A DNA stretch of 33,780 bases, from assembly GCA_945876205.1 (NCBI GenBank), contig CAMCNL010000009.1, positions 1 to 33,780 on the forward strand. Direction: 5' to 3'. Positions 7,105-14,663 of the stretch are shown here, piece after piece (within the stretch, counting starts at the first letter, position 1; each line of letters opens with the position of its first letter). Source of the DNA: Candidatus Sulfopaludibacter sp. SbA3 (GTDB lineage Bacteria > Acidobacteriota > Vicinamibacteria > Vicinamibacterales > UBA2999). The notes beneath the pieces were generated by a model. It was not told the DNA's origin, ran no database searches, and saw only the letters and a program-made list of their open reading frames with translations. The position numbers and the translations under genes are program-made.

Positions 7105-8348
7105 GTCAATGTCTCCGCGGTGACGCTCACGACGTGAGGAGCGTCTGGAAAAGGTACGAGAAATTCGCCGGCGTAGCCACGACGCCGGCACGATTCGATG
7201 ATTTCGTCCCTGAAGTTCCACGCGAGGATGAACAACAGGTCGGGCCTCATCGCAAACCCCTCATCGGCTGTTACCACCGGAATCGCGGACCCCGGGGTGA
7301 CTCGCCCATGCTTCAACGGAGCGTTGTCGATCACGGCAGCAATCTCGCGGCGGGTAAACCCGCAGAAGTTCAGGTACGTCGCGCTCCGTGCCGATGCACC
7401 GAAGGCGACGACGTGACGCGTCGCAAATTTTGCAACGAGCTCCCGTGACCGCTCCCGGTGCGCTAAACATCGTGCGCCAAATGCCTGCCAGGCCGCACGA
7501 TCCGTGACGCCTGCGAGCCTCTCTCGTTCCTGGAGAGCGACGTACTGGGCAGTGGCCGGGCGCGGTGTCCGGGACGAGTAGATGATTTGCGCTCCGCCGC
7601 TGATCGGGCTGAACTCCACGTGGAACGGATGGAGCCCGTGCTGCCGGAGCAGGCGCTCGAATGAGGTCGCGGAGAAGTAACAGAGGTGTTCGTGGTAAAT
7701 GGAATCGTACTGCAGCCCTTCCAGGATGCTCTGAGCTGCGTGGAATTCGATCGCCGCGACACCTTCTTCATCCAACACGTCGCTGATGGCCCCGACCACC
7801 TCGTGCAAGTCGCTGACATGCGCGATGACATTGCGTGCCACGACAAGGTTGGCGCGGCCTTCCGAGGCGACGATGTCATCCGCCACGCTGGAGTTCCAGA
7901 AGGCGCATCGCGTTCTGATGCCGGCGGCGTTAGCCATCTCCGCGATGTTCGCCGCTGGATCGACCCCGATCGCGCGAACCCCAGATTCGACGAATGGCCT
8001 GAGGAACGTGCCGTCGTTCGACGCGATCTCGACGACGAGATCGCGCGAGGAGAGCGGCCGCACCTGCGTCGCAAGCTCGTGGAACTGCCGCGCAAACTGC
8101 CGCGCCGTGGAGGACGTGCCGGTGACCCACACGTAGTGGCTGAAGAGCGCCGACTTGTCCACGGTCTCGGCGATCTGGACGAGCCCGCACTCGTCGCAGA
8201 ACATCAGCGTCAACGGGTAACGGTCCTCGACCGCGTCGGGCGACGCCGTCAATGCATTCGCCAGCGGGTGGTCGCCGAGCGAAAGCACGGTCACGAGCCC
8301 GGCATGGCCACAAATGCGGCAGCCGGTGATGATTTCGAACTGCTTCAT
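7101..8348 (-). CDS. Sugar C-methyltransferase (TylC3/TcaB9-type, three-domain)
   Basis: 415 residues from ATG 8348 (ATGA with the dehydratase gene). Three domains are visible. The N-terminal zinc domain has C10/C13 (CRICGH) and C51/C54 (CDECGLVQ). The central SAM domain has VEIASNDGTFLRPF (106-119), IGVDP (127-131) and NVIAHVSDLHE (173-183). The C-terminal domain carries YDSIYHEHLCYFS (214-226), where E220/H221 match the catalytic Glu-His region of TcaB9, and a later VVAFGASARSATYLNF Rossmann-like stretch. These enzymes methylate a sugar carbon, usually C3, next to a 4-keto group. Its place right after a GDP-mannose-4,6-dehydratase-like gene suggests a C-methyl-branched GDP-6-deoxyheptose or hexose; the virenose route in Coxiella is a comparable case. 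Confidence 0.9.
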   Translation of the reverse strand: MKQFEIITGCRICGHAGLVTVLSLGDHPLANALTASPDAVEDRYPLTLMFCDECGLVQIAETVDKSALFSHYVWVTGTSSTARQFARQFHELATQVRPLSSRDLVVEIASNDGTFLRPFVESGVRAIGVDPAANIAEMANAAGIRTRCAFWNSSVADDIVASEGRANLVVARNVIAHVSDLHEVVGAISDVLDEEGVAAIEFHAAQSILEGLQYDSIYHEHLCYFSATSFERLLRQHGLHPFHVEFSPISGGAQIIYSSRTPRPATAQYVALQERERLAGVTDRAAWQAFGARCLAHRERSRELVAKFATRHVVAFGASARSATYLNFCGFTRREIAAVIDNAPLKHGRVTPGSAIPVVTADEGFAMRPDLLFILAWNFRDEIIESCRRRGYAGEFLVPFPDAPHVVSVTAETLT

Positions 8349-9331
8349 CGGAGGGGATTCGCGTCGAGCTCCGCGCGCCAGTAGGCCAGCGTATCCCTCA
8401 GGATCGTCTCGAAGCCGAGTGTCGGCTGCCATCCCGTCGCCTTGACGAATTTCGAGGGATCGCAGATCAATCGCGGCACCTGCGTCGGCCGCACGTACTG
8501 GGGCACGGTCTCGTAGCGAATGCCCGGCACAGTCGACATCGCGATCAGTTGCTCGAGCGCATTCCGAAACGTAAAGGTGTCGCTCTCCCGGTCACTGCCG
8601 ACGAGGTAGAGCTCTCCGGGCGTGCACTTCTCCACCGCCATCCAGTAGGCGCGCACCATGTCGGTGACGTGGGTAAAATTTCGCCGGTCGTCGATGTGCC
8701 CGACCTGCACGACGGGCTCCTGCAGCCCGCGCTCGATCCGCGCCACCTGGTAGGCATACCAGGGAATGCCGAACACCTTGTCGCGGCGCGGTCCTTCGTG
8801 ATTGAACGCCCGCGTCCGGATCACGTTCAGGCCGTATGACCGGAAATATACGTATGCAATCAGGTCCTGGGCGATCTTTGTCACCGCGTACGGATTCACC
8901 GGCCGCATCACGGTCGATTCGCGAATCGGCAGCTCGGCTTCGGTCACCTCGCCGTACTCCTCGCCCGAGCCGGGGATGTGCACCTTGGGGTTGATCTTGC
9001 TGTGCAGGCACGCTTCGAGAAGGTGCACCGTCATCTTGTAGTTGGCGTCCATGTAGAGCGTCGGGTGATCCCACGAGGGGCTGACGAAGCTCTGCGACGC
9101 CATGTGGAACACCACATCGGGACGAATGGCATCAATCGCTTTCATGACCGACTTCTGGTCGGTCATGTCGCAGTCGAACCAGTTGACGCGGGCGGCGATA
9201 TGCCCGACGTTCCGCGTGTTCGAGAGGTGGTAGCGACGGAAGCCGTGGACGGTATGGCCTTCCGCAAGACAAAAGTCCGCGAGGTGCGAACCGACGAAGC
9301 CGGTAATACCGGTGATCAGAATTTTTGACAT
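8345..9331 (-). CDS. GDP-mannose 4,6-dehydratase family enzyme, probably acting on GDP-heptose
   Basis: 328 residues from ATG 9331. The NAD(P) motif is TGITGFVG (7-14). VVFHMASQSFV (73-83), the Ser/Glu site GSGEEYGEV (121-129; S122 and E124 align with Thr and Glu of E. coli Gmd), NPYAVTK with Y148/K152, RTRAFNHEGPRR (172-183; family RxFNHxGPRR) and RRNFTHVTDMVRAYW (216-230) are all diagnostic. It should convert a GDP-sugar into the 4-keto-6-deoxy form. Because gmhA is the gene before it and hddA follows in the operon, GDP-D-glycero-D-manno-heptose (as for DmhA/WcbK-type enzymes) is preferred over GDP-mannose, but sequence alone cannot separate them. It is 45 residues shorter than E. coli Gmd. 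The 19-base gap before the start is pyrimidine-rich with no ribosome site. Confidence 0.88.
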   Translation of the reverse strand: MSKILITGITGFVGSHLADFCLAEGHTVHGFRRYHLSNTRNVGHIAARVNWFDCDMTDQKSVMKAIDAIRPDVVFHMASQSFVSPSWDHPTLYMDANYKMTVHLLEACLHSKINPKVHIPGSGEEYGEVTEAELPIRESTVMRPVNPYAVTKIAQDLIAYVYFRSYGLNVIRTRAFNHEGPRRDKVFGIPWYAYQVARIERGLQEPVVQVGHIDDRRNFTHVTDMVRAYWMAVEKCTPGELYLVGSDRESDTFTFRNALEQLIAMSTVPGIRYETVPQYVRPTQVPRLICDPSKFVKATGWQPTLGFETILRDTLAYWRAELDANPLR

Positions 9332-9350
9332 GAAATTGAGAGGACAGTCG

Positions 9351-9989
9351 CTAGACGGAAGCGAGACCCGTTGAACCCTTCTTGCCGTGTGCCGTCTGCA
9401 CCGCGTCGGGCACATCAGCTACGAGCGATCGCGTCAGGACGTGGCACAGGATCATGTGCGCATCTTCGACGATCTCGTACGCGCCGGCTTCGGTTGGCAC
9501 CAGCACCACCTCGTCGGCCGTCTTGCTCAACGCTCCGCCGTCGAACCCGACGATCGCGAGCGTCGAGGCGCCGTGAGCCCTTGCCACGTCCACGGCGCGG
9601 AGCAGGTTCGGCGAGTTCCCGCTGGCGGAAATCACGATCAGGAGATCACCGGGCTGCGCGAAGTTCTCGAGCTGGCCGGCGAATACCGATTCATACCCCT
9701 CATCGTTGGCGAGCGCCGTAAACCACGATGTATTGTCGGTCAAGCTCAATACACGAATCGGCTGCCGGCCCGACCGCTTGGCCGCCTTGCCAAGGTCATT
9801 GGCCCAATGGGTCGCCGTGGCGGCGCTGCCGCCGTTGCCGGCCAGGAATATCGTGCGGCCGTTGTCGCGGACCGCGCACAACCGCGAGTGCGCCCGAAAG
9901 AGCGCATCCTGGTCGACCAGACGCAGAACGTCGGCGATACGCCGCAGATGTGAAAACGTGATGCCATCGAAGGCGTTTTTATCCAGCAC
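9351..9989 (-). CDS. gmhA: Sedoheptulose 7-phosphate isomerase (phosphoheptose isomerase)
   Basis: 212 residues. A SIS-domain protein with the GmhA signature: FLAGNGGSAATATHWANDL (48-66), DNTSWFTALANDEGYESVF (85-103; E98 matches the catalytic glutamate), VISASGNSPN (119-128) and EIVEDAHMILCH (172-183; H178 matches the catalytic histidine). It converts sedoheptulose 7-phosphate to D-glycero-D-manno-heptose 7-phosphate, the first step of NDP-heptose synthesis. Start GTG 9989 is supported by an AAGAGGG ribosome site at 10000-9994. The C-terminal tail after about residue 190 is longer than usual. With hddA downstream it identifies the GDP-heptose branch rather than the ADP-heptose branch for inner-core LPS. 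Confidence 0.92.
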   Translation of the reverse strand: MLDKNAFDGITFSHLRRIADVLRLVDQDALFRAHSRLCAVRDNGRTIFLAGNGGSAATATHWANDLGKAAKRSGRQPIRVLSLTDNTSWFTALANDEGYESVFAGQLENFAQPGDLLIVISASGNSPNLLRAVDVARAHGASTLAIVGFDGGALSKTADEVVLVPTEAGAYEIVEDAHMILCHVLTRSLVADVPDAVQTAHGKKGSTGLASV

Positions 9990-10004
9990 GCGACCCTCTT
10001 CTAT

Positions 10005-10784
10005 CTATGATGTCCGCCGCAGATGGTGCCAGTAGCCAAGCCAATCATATTGGCCCTGCAGCTTCCGGACGAAATCGCGCCGGTCGTCGGTGCCGTACAC
10101 CTCGGTACGATTCACGGTGTACGACGGCCCAGACGACTGATTCAACCCGTGCCGGCTCGTGCAGGCCAGCTGATAACCCGCCCGTTCCACAGCCATCCTG
10201 ACGCGCTCATCGTAGCGCCCGTACGGATAGCTGAAATGCGGAACGCTTCGACCCAGGCGTTGCTCGAGCAGCGTCCGTGCACCCGACACTTCCTCGTCGA
10301 GTCGAACTCCGGCGCAGGTTTTGAGATCCGGATGCGTCATAGAATGCGCGCCCACATCGAATCCCTCGTCCATAAGCGCCGCCGCGTCGCTCCACCCGAG
10401 GTGCCCCCACGTTTCGGAGTACGTCTTGGCTGACGTCACACCGTCGAGGAAACGAGGCACGACAAAGAACGTCGCGGGAAACCCAAAATCCCGCAGGAGT
10501 GCCGCCGCCCATTCCTGACTGCGGTACCCATCGTCGAACGTGATCGCCACACGCGTTCGGCCATTCTCCTCGTGAGCGTCGAGAACAGCACGCAGCGGAA
10601 CCACGCCATACCCTTCATCGCGCAGTACCGTCATCTGTTCGAGAAACCGCTGCTGCGACACGCGAAGCGCCATTGAATCCGAGGGATCGGGATCGTCGAT
10701 CGCGTGGTACATCAGCACCCTCACTCCGCCAACGGACGCTCGCGGGGCGATGTGTGCAATGGTGCGAGAGAGCACGCGCTTCAT
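10005..10784 (-). CDS. Polysaccharide deacetylase (NodB homology domain, CE4)
   Basis: 259 residues from ATG 10784; GTG 10799 is an alternative start that lies closer to the upstream stop at 10805. NodB motifs: LMYHAI (24-29), motif 1 TFDDGY (82-87) with catalytic/metal D84-D85, motif 2 HSMTH (H147, H151) and motif 3 FSYPYGRYD (184-192). These give a metal-dependent N- or O-deacetylase of a sugar polymer or lipid-linked sugar. There is no convincing signal peptide, so it may act on a cytoplasmic precursor. It follows the FemAB-like gene and precedes gmhA by 15 bases. Removing an acetyl group to free an amine that the FemAB-like enzyme could acylate is an attractive but unproven link. Confidence 0.88.
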   Translation of the reverse strand: MKRVLSRTIAHIAPRASVGGVRVLMYHAIDDPDPSDSMALRVSQQRFLEQMTVLRDEGYGVVPLRAVLDAHEENGRTRVAITFDDGYRSQEWAAALLRDFGFPATFFVVPRFLDGVTSAKTYSETWGHLGWSDAAALMDEGFDVGAHSMTHPDLKTCAGVRLDEEVSGARTLLEQRLGRSVPHFSYPYGRYDERVRMAVERAGYQLACTSRHGLNQSSGPSYTVNRTEVYGTDDRRDFVRKLQGQYDWLGYWHHLRRTS

Positions 10785-10804
10785 GAACCGGACAACCACG
10801 CGGC

Positions 10805-11809
10805 TTACGGAAGCCCCGACTCCGATCGGTGGCGCGTCGCCAGATTGACGCCGTGACGCAGCAGGGCGGACGTGCTCCACTCCCACTCGCCGAGCCATCG
10901 AACCTCTCGGGCACCGGTTCCCCGCTTGAAGTCATACACGCCGCGCCCCTCGCCCGGATCGACACCGCTCAGATCGTAGCTCGTCACGCCGAGCGCGCGG
11001 CACTCGCGTGCGAGCGCCCAGAACACCGCGTAGGAGGCGTAACAGCGTCTCCCTTCGGGAGAAGTCGCCGCAAGGAGATCCCATGCCGACGTCCCTTGGA
11101 CGGCAGCGGCGCGGATGGCGAGCGGTGCCCCATGTTCGTCCTCGCAGCCGTAGATCACGACGCGGCGTTCGAGGCTCTGAAGCAGCGCCGTTAGTCGGGA
11201 TACGTCAAACCCGGTGTTGATCTTCTTGTAGGCACCCATGGCGTCAAACAGCCGTCCCAGGGCGGCCGGCGATGCATCCGCCCAGCGCGACACGCGCAGC
11301 TTGCGCCGGAGGGCGCGGTTCAAATTGTGTCTCCAGTTGGGCCTCAGGCCTGCCAGCATCTGCTCGTCGGTCTCGGAGAGATCCCAGATCATCGTCATCG
11401 GGGCGCCGACCGGGGAGCGTGGCCGGGCCCAGCCACGCGAGCTGAGGTAACGCACATCGTCATCGGCGCCCGGACGAGAGAACGTCACACGGAGGTAGAG
11501 CCGCCTGGCGCGCGTCACGGTCGCAATTCGATCGAGGAGGTCGCTACTCCACAGGTCGATCGGCCCCGCCAACCCGCCGGGGCACCATGCGACAACCGTT
11601 CGGCCCGGATAGGTCCGGACGAGAATTTGTGCCATGGCCACCGGCCGTGCCTGTGCGCTCCTCGCCTCGAATCGGACAGGCGTCCACCCCTGCGTCTTCT
11701 TGTAGTTTCCCCATCCAAAGCTCTGAAGGAGACCGTCGCCGGACAGCTGTTCGAGATCGTGGTCCCAGCGTCGCCTTGCCTCGTCATCGGAGACAGCCGT
11801 CCACGTCAC
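10805..11809 (-). CDS. FemAB/GNAT-fold aminoacyl- or acyltransferase-like protein
   Basis: 334 residues from GTG 11809, which overlaps the DegT stop as GTGA. It has the FemAB double-GNAT pattern: LLQSFGWGNYKKTQGWTPVRF (27-47), PMTMIWDLSETDEQMLAGLRP (137-157) followed by the basic helix NWRHNLNRALRRKLRV (158-173), AYKKINTGFD (193-202), and the C-terminal YDLSGVDPGEGRGVYDFKRG (278-297), the FemX-like signature before KxGF/RGTG. FemX proteins move an amino acid from tRNA to peptidoglycan; relatives in glycan loci probably attach amino acids or acyl groups to sugars. Which donor is used here cannot be read from the sequence. It sits between an aminotransferase, which creates an amino group, and a deacetylase. 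Confidence 0.78.
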   Translation of the reverse strand: MTWTAVSDDEARRRWDHDLEQLSGDGLLQSFGWGNYKKTQGWTPVRFEARSAQARPVAMAQILVRTYPGRTVVAWCPGGLAGPIDLWSSDLLDRIATVTRARRLYLRVTFSRPGADDDVRYLSSRGWARPRSPVGAPMTMIWDLSETDEQMLAGLRPNWRHNLNRALRRKLRVSRWADASPAALGRLFDAMGAYKKINTGFDVSRLTALLQSLERRVVIYGCEDEHGAPLAIRAAAVQGTSAWDLLAATSPEGRRCYASYAVFWALARECRALGVTSYDLSGVDPGEGRGVYDFKRGTGAREVRWLGEWEWSTSALLRHGVNLATRHRSESGLP

Positions 11810-12879
11810 CACAGGAACGGGAGGACCATCAGTTGGCCGTAATGCTCCGGCGCCGACGGCCTGACCGCGAAGGGCAGATCCGGCCACTGGCACAGTTGAA
11901 ACCCGTGACGTCGCACTTCTGCGGCAATACGCGGCGCGTGCGCCGACGACGCAAAGAACGGAAATCCGTAGGGCACAGCATTCGGGGGCACACGGGAAAA
12001 CACGGACACCGCTCCGGCTGCCTCAGCGATCCGACGGGCGACGTCGTACAGGTCGCGACGGCGTGCGGTCTCGAGCTCAGGCTCTGCGACACCGATCGGG
12101 CGCGTCACCCACGGGCCAGGGTTGGGCGAGACGGGGATCCGGGCCTCCGCGTCCGGCGGGCTCACCGGCACCGCATCACCGGTGATCGATTTTCGCAATG
12201 TCCTTATGACACCTATCGCTTGGAGGACGCGGCCGGGATCGAGGCGTCCGGCCGCGCGCCTGAACGCCTGCTTCATCGCATAGCGTGGTGACGGCTGCTG
12301 GTCAGCAGCATCGCGCACGGCCGGTGGCAGTTCGCGGCCGCGGGTGAGAACCAGCGCTGCTCCATCAGGCACCGCGATCGTTTTTCGGAAGCTGAATATT
12401 CCCGCATCGCCGCGACCACCAAGCAGCTGGCCTTCGCTGTCGCGGCTCAACATTCCGTGGGCGTTGTCTTCGATGAGCGCGGCGCCGGTGCGTCGGCAGT
12501 AGTCTCGAAAAACCGTTAAATCCTGCGGAAACCCAAAATAGTTCACGGCGATGATCGCGCGTGCCGAAGCGGTGTCGGACGGACCAAGGTCGGCGGACAA
12601 CTCCCGCGACATCGAGTAAAAGAGAGGTGACGCACCGACCACGCTGAGCGATGCCAGCACTTCCCGGCAGATGAGGCCGGGGACGAGTACGCGATCGCCG
12701 GCCCGGACGCCACACGCCAGCAACGCATCGACTAACGCCCACCGCCCGAGTGAGAAGAACCTGCTCGGCCCTTCGGGCAACGCGTCCCGCAGCATCCACG
12801 GCCGGCGTGCCCGCGGCGGGTTATAGATGGTCTTGATCAGGGCGACATCTGCCGCGGACAGACGCGTATCGTCCATCAT
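11806..12879 (-). CDS. DegT/DnrJ/EryC1/StrS family PLP-dependent aminotransferase
   Basis: 357 residues from ATG 12879 (ATGA overlap; a second ATG follows immediately). DegT-fold features: FSLGRWALVDALLACGVRAGD (42-62), VLVPGLICREV (64-74), AVNYFGFPQD (111-120), ALIEDNAHG with D138 (134-142), and SFRKTIAVPDGAAL with the PLP lysine K166 (163-176). The family converts a keto group on a nucleotide sugar into an amine, though some members are dehydratases. The subtype has the sparse 'LGRxAL' start and VPxxICxEV motif rather than the classic GSGTxAL, so the substrate cannot be inferred from close relatives I can name. Its neighbours suggest an amino sugar that is later acylated. Confidence 0.84.
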   Translation of the reverse strand: MMDDTRLSAADVALIKTIYNPPRARRPWMLRDALPEGPSRFFSLGRWALVDALLACGVRAGDRVLVPGLICREVLASLSVVGASPLFYSMSRELSADLGPSDTASARAIIAVNYFGFPQDLTVFRDYCRRTGAALIEDNAHGMLSRDSEGQLLGGRGDAGIFSFRKTIAVPDGAALVLTRGRELPPAVRDAADQQPSPRYAMKQAFRRAAGRLDPGRVLQAIGVIRTLRKSITGDAVPVSPPDAEARIPVSPNPGPWVTRPIGVAEPELETARRRDLYDVARRIAEAAGAVSVFSRVPPNAVPYGFPFFASSAHAPRIAAEVRRHGFQLCQWPDLPFAVRPSAPEHYGQLMVLPFLW

Positions 12880-13718
12880 GAGGGCTTGCGGGTGTGATAC
12901 GACTGCTGCCGCGCGACCGACGAGAGCCATGGACGGCTGCTGGACAAACGTCGGTCGAGCGCGCCGATTCGCGACGTCTCGCGGCCGCTGTGCAGCCTGA
13001 ATTCCGGATGGAACAGGATTTCTGTGTACCGGCTCATGGTGGGTGAACCAAAGACGCGGCTCACGATACTGGTTTGCTCTGCCGAGGCGCGCGCCAGGTA
13101 GAAGCTGCCGGATCGCTTGCCCTCGACGTGGTACGTTCGGCCCATCGCCCGGTAGACCGCCTCGATCAGCTTTGCGCGATTGAGAGAATAGGAGGCGAAT
13201 TCTCCATGGGGCCGCAGAACGCGATGCGCCTCAATCACCGCCTGCTCGAAGCGAGGGATGTGTTGAAGCGCCTGGACAGACCAGTATCCGTCGAACACCG
13301 CGGAGGGAAACGGAAGCCTGGTGGCGTCGCCGTGGACGAGGAACACGCGTTCGTTCACAAGCGCGCCAAGTATCCGTTCAGCCAGCCTCAGGTTTTCGCG
13401 CACGAGGTCGACCACGATCACGCAGACGTCTGGACGCTCGACGTCGAGGCGCCGCCAATGCCATCCCCAGCCGCCGCCGATGTCCGCCACGATGCCGTCT
13501 GCCGGTATGCGGCGTAGAAACCAGCGGACTTCTCCAGCCATCACTGGGATCGAATGGTGGCGGGCGACTTCCGCCAGCAGGTCGTGGTGGTCGCGTTGCG
13601 CCACCGTCTCGCGAAGGCGGATTTCATCGGACTGATCCGAAGTAGGTATCAGCCCGGCGGAATAGATCCCGTCAGGGCCCCGCTCCAGTCCTTCGAGCAC
13701 CGCAGCGGCCGCCTTCAT
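12876..13718 (-). CDS. Class I SAM-dependent methyltransferase (Methyltransf_11-like)
   Basis: 280 residues. SAM fold with motif I VADIGGGWGWHW (77-88), VVDLVRENL (102-110; D104), HGDATRLPFPSAVFDGYWSVQALQHIPRF (129-157), and HRVLRPHGEFASYSLNRAK (165-183). These are the Methyltransf_11/25 landmarks, with a tryptophan-rich motif I. Both ends are coupled: ATG overlaps the GT2 stop, and the stop overlaps the DegT start. A sugar O-methyltransferase or polyketide-like small-molecule methyltransferase are both compatible; in this locus a glycan target is likeliest. The C-terminal 60 residues are arginine/serine-rich and have no recognisable domain. Confidence 0.84.
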   Translation of the reverse strand: MKAAAAVLEGLERGPDGIYSAGLIPTSDQSDEIRLRETVAQRDHHDLLAEVARHHSIPVMAGEVRWFLRRIPADGIVADIGGGWGWHWRRLDVERPDVCVIVVDLVRENLRLAERILGALVNERVFLVHGDATRLPFPSAVFDGYWSVQALQHIPRFEQAVIEAHRVLRPHGEFASYSLNRAKLIEAVYRAMGRTYHVEGKRSGSFYLARASAEQTSIVSRVFGSPTMSRYTEILFHPEFRLHSGRETSRIGALDRRLSSSRPWLSSVARQQSYHTRKPS

Positions 13719-14653
13719 AGGCGTACTTCACGGACGACCGGAACCAGCAGGCGGCGGGCGGCGGTGGCGATCCACAGCAGTGCAACGGCGATGTTGCGTA
13801 ACTCGAACGGATAGGTCTTCAGCATCCGGCTCACGAACACCCGCTGGTCCTCCGGAGCCTCCCCATACCCCATCAGTTGCCGTGCCGCGGACCGATAGAC
13901 GCGCGCGATCCGGCGTTGCGCACGGAGGCGGACCGGCAGGCCGGAATGCGCCTGGAGGTACGCATCCAGATGGTTCCGCAGCATGCCCTCGAGAGCCAGA
14001 TGGTGGAACACAATCCGGCGTGATGCGGAATGATCGTGGAGGACATAGCCGCCCAGCACACGATTCAGGAACCGGATCCGCCCGTTGCGGCTGAAACGCA
14101 TCCAGAAATCGTAATCTTCGACGGTGAGGTACTCCGGCCGCTCGTCGAACCCTCCGATCTCCAGTGCCCTGTCGCGCCTGAGTGTCGTCGCCGATGGGGA
14201 GAGCAGGTTGCCTCGAAACAGCAGCGCGTCGTAGAGCACACCCGATGGCAGCCGTCGGCGGGCCACGCGCAGCACCCGACCGTCACGAATGATCTGCTCA
14301 TCGTGACAAATGAGGTCCGCATCAGGGTATTGGTCGAACTCGGCCATGACGGCGGCCAACTTCTCCGGAAACCAGAGATCGTCAGCGTCCAGCAGGGCGA
14401 CGTATCTGCCTCCGGCCTCGCGCATCCCGGCATTGCGTGCAGCGGCCATCCCACGGTTTAGCTGCCGAACGACGCGGCCACGCATGTGGTGCTCCGCGAA
14501 GTAGTCGCTGGCCACATCGCTCGTGCCATCAGTAGAGCCGTCGTCAACGACGATCACCTCGTAATCGGTGAACGTCTGCGCGCGCACGCTGTCGAGCGTG
14601 CGCGCGATGAACGCCGCTGCGTTATAGGCTGGGATGACAACAGAGACAGCCAT
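13715..14653 (-). CDS. Glycosyltransferase family 2
   Basis: 312 residues from ATG 14653, 10 bases after the preceding gene. GT-A fold: MAVSVVIPAYNAAAFIARTL (1-20), VIVVDDGSTDGT (33-44), NRGMAAARNAG (66-76), YVALLDADDLWFP (84-96; the DAD motif binds the metal-nucleotide), and VEDYDFWMRF (178-187), where the ED acts as the probable catalytic base region. It inverts configuration when transferring a sugar from a nucleotide donor to a growing lipid-linked or other acceptor at the cytoplasmic membrane face. No transmembrane segments are evident. Donor and acceptor are unknown. It is one of only two unmistakable glycosyltransferases in the window. Confidence 0.92.
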   Translation of the reverse strand: MAVSVVIPAYNAAAFIARTLDSVRAQTFTDYEVIVVDDGSTDGTSDVASDYFAEHHMRGRVVRQLNRGMAAARNAGMREAGGRYVALLDADDLWFPEKLAAVMAEFDQYPDADLICHDEQIIRDGRVLRVARRRLPSGVLYDALLFRGNLLSPSATTLRRDRALEIGGFDERPEYLTVEDYDFWMRFSRNGRIRFLNRVLGGYVLHDHSASRRIVFHHLALEGMLRNHLDAYLQAHSGLPVRLRAQRRIARVYRSAARQLMGYGEAPEDQRVFVSRMLKTYPFELRNIAVALLWIATAARRLLVPVVREVRL

Positions 14654-14663
14654 CAGCTTGCCG

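Noticed and set aside
10005-11809. Exosortase/PEP-CTERM exopolysaccharide locus, suggested by FemAB-like and deacetylase proteins
   Set aside because: No exosortase, PrsK/PrsT-type, chain-length or tyrosine kinase genes are present, and the GDP-heptose and NeuB modules do not belong to that locus type.
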